Source: Gilvimarinus japonicus (GTDB lineage: Bacteria; Pseudomonadota; Gammaproteobacteria; Pseudomonadales; Cellvibrionaceae). From it: 64,000 nucleotides of DNA. Below the pieces are notes generated by a model. That model did not search any database. It worked only from the letters and a program-made list of their open reading frames with translations, and was not told the origin of the DNA. The position numbers and the translations under genes are program-made. Below, piece after piece: positions 26,901 through 34,579 of this stretch. Every line of letters begins with the position of its first letter. The first letter of the stretch is position 1. Where the stretch lies: positions 2,914,001-2,978,000 of the forward strand of contig NZ_AP031500.1 in NCBI RefSeq assembly GCF_042847215.1, in the 5' to 3' direction.

Positions 26901-29900
26901 CCCAACACATTAATATTATGCGGGGTGTCTTCCAGTAACGCGGTAACGGTATCGTTGGCGGCCACGGGCGCGTCGTTGATGCTATTAACGGTGACGCTGA
27001 CAGTCGCCTCGTTAGAGGTACCGCCAAGGTTGTCATCCACTTGATAAGTAAAACTATCGGAGCCGTTAAAATCGGCGTCGGGGGTGTAGGTGATGACCCC
27101 GGTGGTACTGTTAACAACCGCTGTGCCGTTAGCACCATTGTTTACAATCGCCACTGTCGTGACATCGAGAGTGCCATCAATATCGCTGTCGTTTGCCAGC
27201 ACATCAACCTCGACAGAGTCGTCTTCATCGACACTAGCGGGGTCGGCGACGGCAACGGGCACGTCGTTCACACCAATAACGCTAACCGTTACCGTCGCCG
27301 CGTTAGACACCGCGCCGCTGCTGTCTTCGATGGTATAGGTAAAGCTATCCGAGCCCGCGTAATCAGCATCCGGGGTGTAATCGATCAAACCATTATTGAC
27401 CACCGCCGTACCGTTAGTAGGTGCGGTACCAAGAGCCAAGGTGGTAGTGTCAGGGCTATCGCCCGCGTCCACATCAGTATCGTTGGCCGCCACATTGATG
27501 CTAACCAACGTGTCTTCATTGGTGGCAATCACATCATTCGCAGCAACCGGGGCATCGTTAATCGGGTTAACCGTAATGGTTACCGTGGCAAGGTTAGACG
27601 CCTCCCCCCACACGTCTTCAACGGTGTAGGTGAAACTGTCTGAGCCTTCAAAGTCAGCATTAGGGGTATAAGTAATCACCCCGGTGCCGGTATTAATACT
27701 GGTACTACCGTTGGCCGGTGCTGTTCCGATCATGACACTGGCAAGGTTAAGGCCACTGTCGCTGTCAGTATCGTTACTCAATACCGAGATCGCAACATCA
27801 GTATCCTCATTGGTCGAGGTAGTATCGTTGCCGGCCACCGGTGCGCTATTGGCAACGGTAAAGTTCAGCGTGGTTTTATCGCTGATGCCGGCATAGGGGT
27901 TGCCACCGGCATCAGTAAAGGCAGCCGCGCCTATTTGTACATAGTAGCTTTTGGTGGGGGCTAAGTTGCTGGGTAGCTCAACCGTCGCGGTAGTGCTTGC
28001 CACACTTACGGCAGCGTTATTAGCGGCGAGACTGGCGACGGTGGAATCGTCAGAGGCGTCGAACACCGTAATAGCGTTGGCGCCACTGGTGCCGGCCACA
28101 ATGGCTTCCGAGAAAGTAAACACCAAGTCGTCATCGTAACCGAAGTTTGTGGAGTCATCGGCCGGCTGGCTGGAAGTTAAAGACGGGGCAGCCGTATCAA
28201 TCACGATATTTTTATTAGCACCTAACGAGCCCGCGGCCCCAGGCGCGGCCAAGGTTAAAGTGGCGGCGTTGCCGGCGGCGTCATTAACGGTACCGCCGTT
28301 TAAGGCAAACGCTGAGGTGCTAACGTAATCTAAATCCGTCGCGGCATCGCCTGCCTGCACGGTGTAATTAAACAACAGGGTGTTGCCGCCCGAGCCACTA
28401 ACGTAATTCACCACACGATCGGTAGCACCAGTTTCTAGGGTAATGGTCGGTGTGCCGGTAACGATGACCGCTTCAGTAAAGTTTACCGACAAGGTGATGA
28501 CATTGCCGACTTTATAAGAGCCATCGGCGCTAGTGGCGGTGACGCTCGACACCGTGGGAGCGAGCGTATCGACGGTATGGGCACTGCCACTGGTAAAGGC
28601 GGCAACATAACCATTATTGCCATTGCCGTTACCACTGGCGTCTACAATATTGGTGCCACTTTTAAGGTCTAACCGCAGGCTGCCTTCGCCACTGATGGTA
28701 TTTACGGTAACCGTCACCGAGCTGCCACTTGCGGCCGATACGCTGGCAATGTTGCCGCTCGCGGTGCCAGTAGCAATAAGCGTGAAGTCATCCGTGCTGA
28801 TATTACTGGCCACCTTATCAAAGCTCACGCTGTAACTAACCGAGCTGGCATTCGTCGCTGGCGAACCACTCGGCGTAATACTGCTGACACTCGGGGGGAC
28901 ATTATCCACGGCGGTTAATTGTGCGCTATTAGTTGCGGTTAACGCACCAGACGTTGCCTGTAGATTAAACGTCTCGGGGCCTACCCCACTTAAGGTGTAA
29001 TTGATTTGCAGGCTGCTAAACGTAGCCGCCCCTGAAGTCGGCGTTAATGTCACTGTAGAGGCGTTGCCATCTGTATCGCCAGTTCCTATAAGGGTAATAT
29101 TACCAGCCCCATTTGTCTCTGCCAGAGTAATGCCTGTACTGTAACCGGTATCCAAGTCTCCATTGGCGTCCACCGCACGCACCACAGGCACCGTGGTAAA
29201 GTTAGTCGCACTGCCAGCTGGTATAGTCAAAGGGGCAGGCTCCTCAGAAAAAACCAACCGCGTGGCCACAACATCAATGAAAAGGAAGTTAGAATTTACT
29301 TGGGATAAACTGAGGCCTCCAGCCGCATCGGTAAATTCAAAAATAATACCTTGGCCGTCATTAGGTGTTGTGGCCGTTAAGTTAGTATAGGTGGCTACGC
29401 CGGCCGAAGCGGTAACACCCGCGTCACTGTAAACCGGCCCCGGGTTAATACCGGTATAAACGGCGGTGACAACCTCATTGTAGTCCACATCAATATTGCC
29501 AAAGGCGTCTTCTGCATAAATAACCGGCTGGGTGGTAAGGGGAATCCCCGAAATAGGGCTTGAAGGTGGTGTCTGTATACTGAGCTTAGTGGCATCCACA
29601 TCCCACGTACCACCGGCGCCGTTAGTCACAGGGGTGGTAGTTCCCATTTGTGTACCGGCGCCGCCAACGGTTACGTCGGTATCGCCATCGACGCTAAGCA
29701 CAAACGTGCGGTCTTCAACCAAACCTGTGTTGTCGTTGTAGTAGGCGTTAATGGTGTAAGTTTCACTGGCGCCATGAGCAACCGATATTGGCAAGCCCGC
29801 GAAGGTAATCGTATCGCTACCGGGATTATAAGTACCGGTCACATCGGTGGCGTCGTTACCGTTTAAGCGCCAGGTTACCTTAGCGCGCTCGGCATCGGTT

Positions 29901-30652
29901 GAGGTGCCACTAACATTCACTCTAATTTCACTCACGGTCATGGCTAAGCCATCACCGCCATTGCCATCGGTTAAGGTAAAGTCAAATACATCAACCGCTT
30001 CGCCAACGGTGTCCACGGTAGAATTTAGACCTACTGGCTCAGTTACCCCTGCCGCCGCCGTTAACGTACCATCGCTATTAGCCGCTGCCGTGTCTCCAAC
30101 GAACGAGTCAAGATTGATGCTGACCATGTCGGTCGATGAGACACGAACTTCATCAACGACGATACCACCAAAGCTAAGAGTTGCTTGAGTGCCAGTAGCT
30201 ACCGTTTGAGCACTACCGACCAAAGCATTGTCGAGATAACCGCCAACGGTCATAAGCTCTGCAGCTGTATTATTTATAAAGAGACTGGTAAAGGTGAAGT
30301 CGGCCGCATCGGTACGAGCGATCGTAAACAGCTCCGTAGTACCTAAGTTAGCACTTCCCGACTGCAAATTAATTGAGGCGCTATTACCCTCCCCGTATTG
30401 ATTTTGCCATACCATATCCCCGCCATCACCTTGAGCGGTAAAGGTATACGTAAACGAAACACCAGCCAATGAGCGGGAAAAACTTGTAGTGAGGCCAGAA
30501 TCTGTATCAAAGCTGTCGTTAAAGGCAGCAGCCCAAGTGTTCTGGGTTGACAGGGTCATTATCGCCAAAAAGAGTAATTTTCCGAACAGCCTCCAGATAT
30601 AAGCTACTAGATTTTTGGAAGAGTTGGTTTTTATAACTTCGATTGGCAACAT
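23999..30652 (-). CDS. Giant secreted repeat protein (cadherin-like/Ig/Calx-beta/TSP3, choice-of-anchor U, Gly-rich sorting tail)
   Basis: A 2217-residue surface or secreted protein. Layout by residue: signal peptide about 1-43; beta-rich repeats and SbsA-type Ig-like domains to about 930; five tandem cadherin-like Ig repeats of about 97 residues (934-1419), each opening with NDAPVA-like and holding the ITYTPDADF...DSFTY core; two putative-Ig (He_PIG) repeats to about 1610; a thrombospondin type 3 Ca-binding stretch (DSDGDGVSDYQEG); a Calx-beta domain (about 1745-1855); a PKD-like domain; a second TSP3 stretch (TDQDGDGVSDAQEG, about 1950); a choice-of-anchor U-type domain (VYRKWQAGEW ... LEDGGPNDADGVANG); and a C-terminal tail of Gly-rich segment, hydrophobic helix (WGILLLLAAAL) and Arg cluster. 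It is likely a calcium-stabilised adhesin or surface-bound protein. The rhomboid gene follows in the same direction. No catalytic domain was seen. Confidence 0.88.
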   Translation of the reverse strand: MLPIEVIKTNSSKNLVAYIWRLFGKLLFLAIMTLSTQNTWAAAFNDSFDTDSGLTTSFSRSLAGVSFTYTFTAQGDGGDMVWQNQYGEGNSASINLQSGSANLGTTELFTIARTDAADFTFTSLFINNTAAELMTVGGYLDNALVGSAQTVATGTQATLSFGGIVVDEVRVSSTDMVSINLDSFVGDTAAANSDGTLTAAAGVTEPVGLNSTVDTVGEAVDVFDFTLTDGNGGDGLAMTVSEIRVNVSGTSTDAERAKVTWRLNGNDATDVTGTYNPGSDTITFAGLPISVAHGASETYTINAYYNDNTGLVEDRTFVLSVDGDTDVTVGGAGTQMGTTTPVTNGAGGTWDVDATKLSIQTPPSSPISGIPLTTQPVIYAEDAFGNIDVDYNEVVTAVYTGINPGPVYSDAGVTASAGVATYTNLTATTPNDGQGIIFEFTDAAGGLSLSQVNSNFLFIDVVATRLVFSEEPAPLTIPAGSATNFTTVPVVRAVDANGDLDTGYSTGITLAETNGAGNITLIGTGDTDGNASTVTLTPTSGAATFSSLQINYTLSGVGPETFNLQATSGALTATNSAQLTAVDNVPPSVSSITPSGSPATNASSVSYSVSFDKVASNISTDDFTLIATGTASGNIASVSAASGSSVTVTVNTISGEGSLRLDLKSGTNIVDASGNGNGNNGYVAAFTSGSAHTVDTLAPTVSSVTATSADGSYKVGNVITLSVNFTEAVIVTGTPTITLETGATDRVVNYVSGSGGNTLLFNYTVQAGDAATDLDYVSTSAFALNGGTVNDAAGNAATLTLAAPGAAGSLGANKNIVIDTAAPSLTSSQPADDSTNFGYDDDLVFTFSEAIVAGTSGANAITVFDASDDSTVASLAANNAAVSVASTTATVELPSNLAPTKSYYVQIGAAAFTDAGGNPYAGISDKTTLNFTVANSAPVAGNDTTSTNEDTDVAISVLSNDTDSDSGLNLASVMIGTAPANGSTSINTGTGVITYTPNADFEGSDSFTYTVEDVWGEASNLATVTITVNPINDAPVAANDVIATNEDTLVSINVAANDTDVDAGDSPDTTTLALGTAPTNGTAVVNNGLIDYTPDADYAGSDSFTYTIEDSSGAVSNAATVTVSVIGVNDVPVAVADPASVDEDDSVEVDVLANDSDIDGTLDVTTVAIVNNGANGTAVVNSTTGVITYTPDADFNGSDSFTYQVDDNLGGTSNEATVSVTVNSINDAPVAANDTVTALLEDTPHNINVLGNDSDIDGALNVASVEVVSAPTNGATSVNTGTGMVTYTPSENYFGSDSFSYRVMDDLGEWSNTATVTLTIDSVNDLPAAGDDSAVTDEDSSVLISLLDNDSDIDGTVDLTTVVIASAASNGSVDNHGDGTVTYTPSADFNGTDTFGYTVMDDAGDASGMATVSITVNPVNDAPSISGSAAASAQLGSNYSFVPTVNDVDGDTLSFSITGKPSWLNLNTSTGRLSGTPTQVGTFSGINLSVSDGSSSASLPAFSIEVIDPNANEVPTISGTPVATITVGQLYRFAPTVADSDGDPLSFSTSGAPDWLVLDANTGVLSGIAGDAQVGRYEDIVITVSDGRESVALAPFSVEVTRAVDSDGDGVSDYQEGVDDTDASDINDYLDLMPPMLTPPTAVSVSANALYTPISLRQLLGLAENASDAELDSALKALAHDRIDAECCSISVQDMENGTLYLAPGRHTVEWWAEDRAGNTVRESQQVDIAPLVSMSRDQTVAEGSVASFRVLLNGPAPEYPLSVPYVIDSDSTASSDDYSLTGNQVTFNEGELEAPVELMIAPDADTESDETLIIRLDHRMGEPADSLYAFNPGVKAEHQLTITESNVPAMVSLQLSQADEPRSLLARDGGEVQLTAMIHDPEGEAYQLSWSGIAELDDAFAGAGETLSFSADLLPAGLYRVALSVTDGSGAVTDKSLPFVVVDSLPTLAADTDQDGDGVSDAQEGYADTDGDGLPDYVDAHRASNIMITSLAHNNRYLVECEPGVRCLLGGEAALAGADGARLGEDELPADDEYVNVGGYVDFEAVELLQNGTRAQVVVPLTEAIPAEAVYRKWQAGEWMSFIEDANNALYSSAGAEGYCPPPGSTEWQSGLTEGHWCVQLTLEDGGPNDADGVANGAILDPGGVAKPVSDTGNGDGNGEGDGDGETPNPPPSPDNGGSHGGGGGGATGPWGILLLLAAALTSRRRLQRLTRCEEP

Positions 30653-30724
30653 GATTTTTCCCCGTAACCGTTACGCGTATTTTTGAGTTAATTTAAATAA
30701 ATTGCGCAGAGCATAAACCCGCGC

Positions 30725-30753
30725 GCCTGAATCCGGAAAATCCGGATTCAGGC
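30725..30753 (+). terminator. Perfect 13-bp stem hairpin with T-run on the plus side
   Basis: GCCTGAATCCGGA and TCCGGATTCAGGC pair perfectly across AAA. The T-run (CTCGTTTTTTC) lies on the plus-strand side, so it looks like a terminator for plus-strand transcription, although both flanking genes are on the minus strand. It sits between the tail-collar gene and the giant surface-protein gene. Confidence 0.7.
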
Positions 30754-30786
30754 CTCGTTTTTTCTAACTTAAAGGCAAGTAAAGCA

Positions 30787-31368
30787 TCAACTTCTCGACG
30801 GAAATATCCCTTCTAGGGCGATAATAAAATTGCTGCCCAAAAAAGGATTACGAATCGGTAAAGGTTGGCCGCCCCCTGCGTTATCAGTTTGGCCTGTAAC
30901 ATGCGCATCAAACGGTCTTAACGTGACATCCGCCGCATCGGTACTGTAAATAGCGCCGGCACGATTGTTCGCGGTAACAGGGCCTAAAATACTGCTAACA
31001 GTAGGCGCATCCGAAACATTGGTGCTCGAGGTTACACCGGGAATGGCAACCGCGGCCTTAAGCTGCGATGCGGTATGTGTATGCGTCGCCATATGCACTG
31101 AGGTAATCGTTACCTCCTCGACACCTCCAGCTTCACCTTGCCTGATCGCCGACAAGCCCGGGCCGCGCCCTTTACCCACCGGGCTGCGGCTCTGGTAATC
31201 GGGAAGGCCAAACGTGGTGCGACCATCGCCGCCGTATGTGGTGCCGAGCAATGAAAATAGTGCAGTATTAGAGGAAACAGGTAGTAATGTACCATCACAA
31301 AACGCCCAACCACGCGGCGCGTAATCAAAACCTACCATGCGGATCTCACCTAAAAATGGTTCACTCAT
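30787..31368 (-). CDS. Phage tail-collar-domain protein (microcystin-dependent protein-like)
   Basis: A 193-residue protein with the tail collar fold (PF07484): MSEPFLGEIRMVGFDYAPRG at the start, GWAFCDGTLLPVSSNTALFS, LLGTTYGGDGRTTFGLPDYQ and SRSPVGKGRGPG. This is the pattern of MdpB-like 'microcystin-dependent' proteins, a domain from phage tail-fibre assembly that also occurs in stand-alone bacterial proteins. The C-terminal half holds a His-rich THTHTASQ stretch, typical of these proteins. No signal peptide is evident and no other phage genes are nearby, so it is not part of a recognisable prophage. It lies upstream of the giant surface-protein gene on the same strand (134 bases), separated by the hairpin at 30725. 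Its role is unknown. Confidence 0.9.
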   Translation of the reverse strand: MSEPFLGEIRMVGFDYAPRGWAFCDGTLLPVSSNTALFSLLGTTYGGDGRTTFGLPDYQSRSPVGKGRGPGLSAIRQGEAGGVEEVTITSVHMATHTHTASQLKAAVAIPGVTSSTNVSDAPTVSSILGPVTANNRAGAIYSTDAADVTLRPFDAHVTGQTDNAGGGQPLPIRNPFLGSNFIIALEGIFPSRS

Positions 31369-32374
31369 ATTGTTCTCCCTAACTCACGTTGTTTAGATAT
31401 CGGTTTAACGGAAAGATATTATTGTTTTTTCAAGTCAGCCTTGCTGATTCTCCGCGCGCGAGTATAGAGTCATTGTTATAAACTATAACCATGGTATCGG
31501 CCACAACGAACATTACTTTAGCTTGTTATAGCACAAACAAATAAACGTTAACCCATACTCCACATATGCGCCTATTTGGCGACGATGAGCTCACCACCAG
31601 CTCAGCCTCAACAAAACAGCCCCTAAAAACAGCGTTGGCCAAAAGCAATGAGTAGGCAATATAGTATATTGCGGCCTCGTTACCGTAATCCAACACAGCT
31701 TGCACTGTGCCCTAAATTGAAAAACAACGGAATTACAGACGATTACGCAGCCAGCCAGTAGGGAAAAGGGGGAGCGGAAGATAAACCGTTATTTACCCAT
31801 GACATGCCCTGTCATCTTTGACTATAAAAAACCTAACCTGCCCAGCAAGCTAATCGCATTAATTATAATACTTATTGGCGGGTTTCAGCTGAAATTCACT
31901 TTAAACCAATTTAAAGGCACTAACATAAGATGAAAAAAGCCTGATCATCTTAAAACTTTAATTGCCCTCAAAGAGCGTAGCACCCAGCTCTAAAGGTTAT
32001 GATTTTCTAATTAAAGAATAACCCAATAAAAATCCATTGCCAACAATAAATAGGCGCTGCAATCACTAAGACACAAAAGGATTTCGTGCCTTACAAGCAT
32101 GCAGAGCTACACCCTAGGCCCGACGACCACGCTCGACCGGATTTTCACAATATTCATATAGCTGACTTGATGCCTTGCATTACCAATGCGCTAGCGCGAA
32201 GTCGCAGATTAATCATTCTCATAAAACCACTTACGCGCTCTTTTCTTAGGCGCCATAACCTCCATCGCCGTATGCATTCAGTACTGCATTTATACTGCTA
32301 TTAATAGGCAGTATAAATAGCGCGCAGCATGTAAAAATACTATTTGTATGCCGCACGCCAGACTCAAAAGCGAA
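31369..32374. other. About 1 kb AT-rich intergenic region
   Basis: No convincing coding sequence is visible in this AT-rich kilobase, lower in GC than most of the window. It holds a 6-bp stem palindrome GTTATAAACTATAAC (31475-31489) close to the tail-collar start, and an 11-bp stem hairpin at 32288-32318. A 72-codon GTG-started frame at 32086-32304 has an AAAGGA upstream but shows no recognisable protein character. The region may carry the promoter of the tail-collar gene and the 3' end of the haem-protein gene. Confidence 0.6.
32288..32318. repeat. 11-bp stem hairpin near the end of the haem protein gene
   Basis: ATTTATACTGC (32288-32298) pairs exactly with GCAGTATAAAT (32308-32318) across a 9-nt loop. 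It lies 57 bases past the stop of the minus-strand gene at 32375 and is a candidate transcript 3' hairpin, though AT-rich and with no T-tract. Confidence 0.55.
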
Positions 32375-34174
32375 TTACTGCTCTTTGGTTGGGTTCGCTT
32401 TTTGCTTTATTACGTCCACGGTTGCTCTTGGTAATGGGGCCGTAAGCCCTAAAAAGACGTGGCTCACATTCAGTCCATTTGACGCATCCTGGCTGTTATG
32501 GCAACCAAAGCACCCTTTAGTTTGTTGAAATGTTTCCATTGTCGTGTTGGCAAGGGTTTTTGAGCCAGTATTGTGGGCGTAGTCATCGCCGGTTGGTATG
32601 CCTCCGTTGTTCGTCCATACGGCGCCGCTAATAAAGTAGTTTTGTCGTGGGTCGCTCGACAGCCATTTTCCCACCTGTTTATTAACGTCGCGATTCAGCG
32701 CGATAAGCTGGGTATTTTGAGAGATAGCAAAATCATCGCTTTCGCTCTGTTTATTACCCCACGGATGTATACGAGTGACATTGGTCGGCTTAATTTTCGA
32801 AGTACTTTCACTACTGACAATATCGCTCGGTTTTTGGCAACCCTTTGGCATTGGTGTATTCGTGCAACCTACAGCTTGCTCTTTAACGTCTGTAACCAAT
32901 GAACCGTCTGAAAAAGTCCATTTAGCGTTAGGCTGCGGGCTTGACACTTTCTTGACAACAGGTTTTTGATTCTCAGAATCCTTCTTGTTTGTGTAATAAT
33001 AATACGTTCCGTTAGGCGCATTATGTTTGTGCTCGATAGTCGCCCATATACTTTCGGGATGGCCTTTGACTGTGCCCACGATATGCATCCCTACCAACGC
33101 CAACTCTTTAACTTCTGAGGTAGTCTGCGCCCAACGGGTATCGTCCGACCGATCGTAAACCGGTACATTTAGATTCTGACGGATATAGTCCTCTTTAGAG
33201 CAAGCTGCGTTCTCATCGTGGCAAACTGTGCTCGCATCTACCCAAGAGGTTTTTACCTCTACGGCCATAGAAAGAAAATCAACAGCGGGCTCCAGCTGAG
33301 GAATCGTGAGCGCGCTAGTAGCGGCAACGTTAGAGGGGCCTGCATCTGCGCTTTCTTCTGGCGATTGAGCTAAATCAGCACTACTACAATAAAGATCATA
33401 AAGCGTTTTGGGGACGAGGCCGTCGTCCGCGTAACCATTGTGCATCGCATAATTTATGTTTCTACAGGCGTCTGTAGCTGTTGTTGGAAATTGCTTGGCA
33501 GGTTTCTTCCCGTCGGCTTTTTCCTCACGATAATCACTGTAAAAGTAGCCATAAAGTCTGTTAACGTGAATACCGTAGTAAGTCAGCGATTTGTCTTGTG
33601 AGAGCAACACACCGTTCCCCCCGGCTTGGCCGATGGACTCATCTCCCTTCGCGGTTCTGAGTTTGACTTTTAGGGTATCGCTATTGGAACTTGCTTCTGA
33701 GCCCTGTGGTAAAAGCGCCGTTTGGTCCCCTGAGAGGCGATAGAAAAACTCACTATTAAAAACAAAGGGAAGCTCAGCGCTATAGTTAGGAGCCCCGCTC
33801 GGTTTTGTGCCATCATTAATCGTAGAGGTTAACCACAAGAACATCTGCGAGCCCCATTTGTAGAAATCACAATCAGTAGGCTGCGCGTGGCTGGCATCGG
33901 GACGATCCTTTGGAAAATATGGCCCGGCAGGCGGAAAGATATAGGGCATGCCGCTATCTTTATCGAACACAGGGCCGATAGCCGAGTTAGGCGCGAATGG
34001 CGGAAGGGTTAGGGTAACCCAGTTGCTAAATTCACTTGAAGTGAGGCTGCATAGCGACGTATCGACATCACTGGGAAAGTAGGTTTGGGCTTGTAATAAA
34101 GAGGAGCTTCCCGCTGTAAGTAAAAAAGTCGCAGAGATACCAATAAAGCGTTGACTGGCTTTTATTATAGTCAT
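32375..34174 (-). CDS. Secreted protein with single C-terminal haem-c motif, unknown family
   Basis: A 599-residue exported protein (signal peptide about 1-30, ending SSSLLQA). I do not recognise the family. One CxxCH haem-attachment motif is present near the C-terminus, C555-F-G-C-H559 in KGCFGCHNSQDA, so it is probably a mono-haem c-type cytochrome or a haem-linked oxidase subunit. The preceding 500 residues are beta/loop-rich with several cysteines (CSLTSSEF, TDCDFYKWGSQMFLWL, CYDLYCSS-like region) and blocks such as HNAPNGTYYYYTN and RIHPWGNKQSE. It stands alone between an AT-rich gap and ybbP. The flanking DNA is AT-rich, so it may be acquired. Electron transfer or oxidation of an extracellular substrate is possible, but not supported further. 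Confidence 0.6.
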   Translation of the reverse strand: MTIIKASQRFIGISATFLLTAGSSSLLQAQTYFPSDVDTSLCSLTSSEFSNWVTLTLPPFAPNSAIGPVFDKDSGMPYIFPPAGPYFPKDRPDASHAQPTDCDFYKWGSQMFLWLTSTINDGTKPSGAPNYSAELPFVFNSEFFYRLSGDQTALLPQGSEASSNSDTLKVKLRTAKGDESIGQAGGNGVLLSQDKSLTYYGIHVNRLYGYFYSDYREEKADGKKPAKQFPTTATDACRNINYAMHNGYADDGLVPKTLYDLYCSSADLAQSPEESADAGPSNVAATSALTIPQLEPAVDFLSMAVEVKTSWVDASTVCHDENAACSKEDYIRQNLNVPVYDRSDDTRWAQTTSEVKELALVGMHIVGTVKGHPESIWATIEHKHNAPNGTYYYYTNKKDSENQKPVVKKVSSPQPNAKWTFSDGSLVTDVKEQAVGCTNTPMPKGCQKPSDIVSSESTSKIKPTNVTRIHPWGNKQSESDDFAISQNTQLIALNRDVNKQVGKWLSSDPRQNYFISGAVWTNNGGIPTGDDYAHNTGSKTLANTTMETFQQTKGCFGCHNSQDASNGLNVSHVFLGLTAPLPRATVDVIKQKANPTKEQ

Positions 34175-34579
34175 GAAGATCTTTTCCTTGTTTAAGAGTA
34201 GATTCCTTGCCTCGACGACTTAGGCTCACTCAGACCCGCACGTAAAGCAATTGGCTAACAGTACCCGAAAGCAAAAAACAAATGAATTACACGCCATTAC
34301 AAAGGAGAGAGACGATTTAAATAAGACCGATGAAGTTCGCGTGCCCTTTAAATTTAACCGAATAAACACAAAAAATCGGGAAATACTGTTCAGCCAATAA
34401 TTAGGCAGTTGAAACAAAGCCAGAAAGAACAAAACCAACTTAAAGAATTATTGTTATAACGTTAAATAAACCGAATGGAGCTTAATCTACAGCCTTGGCC
34501 TAAAACCACCCTCTAAACAGAGGGTAGTCTCGATAAACCGGTATCGCCACAAAAATCAGCGACAAAACATAAAGGAGTC
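34175..34579. other. Intergenic region, AT-rich, no gene recognised
   Basis: This lies between the start of the haem-protein gene and the end of ybbP, both on the minus strand. A 70-codon frame on the minus strand (34226-34438) has no ribosome-binding site or family resemblance. Presumably it contains the promoter of the haem-protein gene; I cannot place it. Confidence 0.55.

Noticed and set aside
27041..27643. A 200-codon plus-strand frame inside the giant surface-protein gene
   Set aside because: It is antisense to the repeat region. The repetitive, GC-biased codons of the cadherin-like repeats keep the opposite frames open. There is no ribosome-binding site and no family likeness.
30787..31368. 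Prophage or phage-tail cluster
   Set aside because: Only one tail-collar protein is present, with no head, portal, terminase or integrase genes nearby. These proteins also occur alone in bacteria.
32086..32304. A 72-codon GTG-started frame in the AT-rich gap
   Set aside because: AAAGGA lies upstream but the protein has no recognisable fold, contains many scattered basic and His residues, and the region shows no codon bias.
34226..34438. A 70-codon minus-strand hydrophobic frame
   Set aside because: No ribosome-binding site and low-complexity, AT-rich composition typical of chance frames in a promoter gap.
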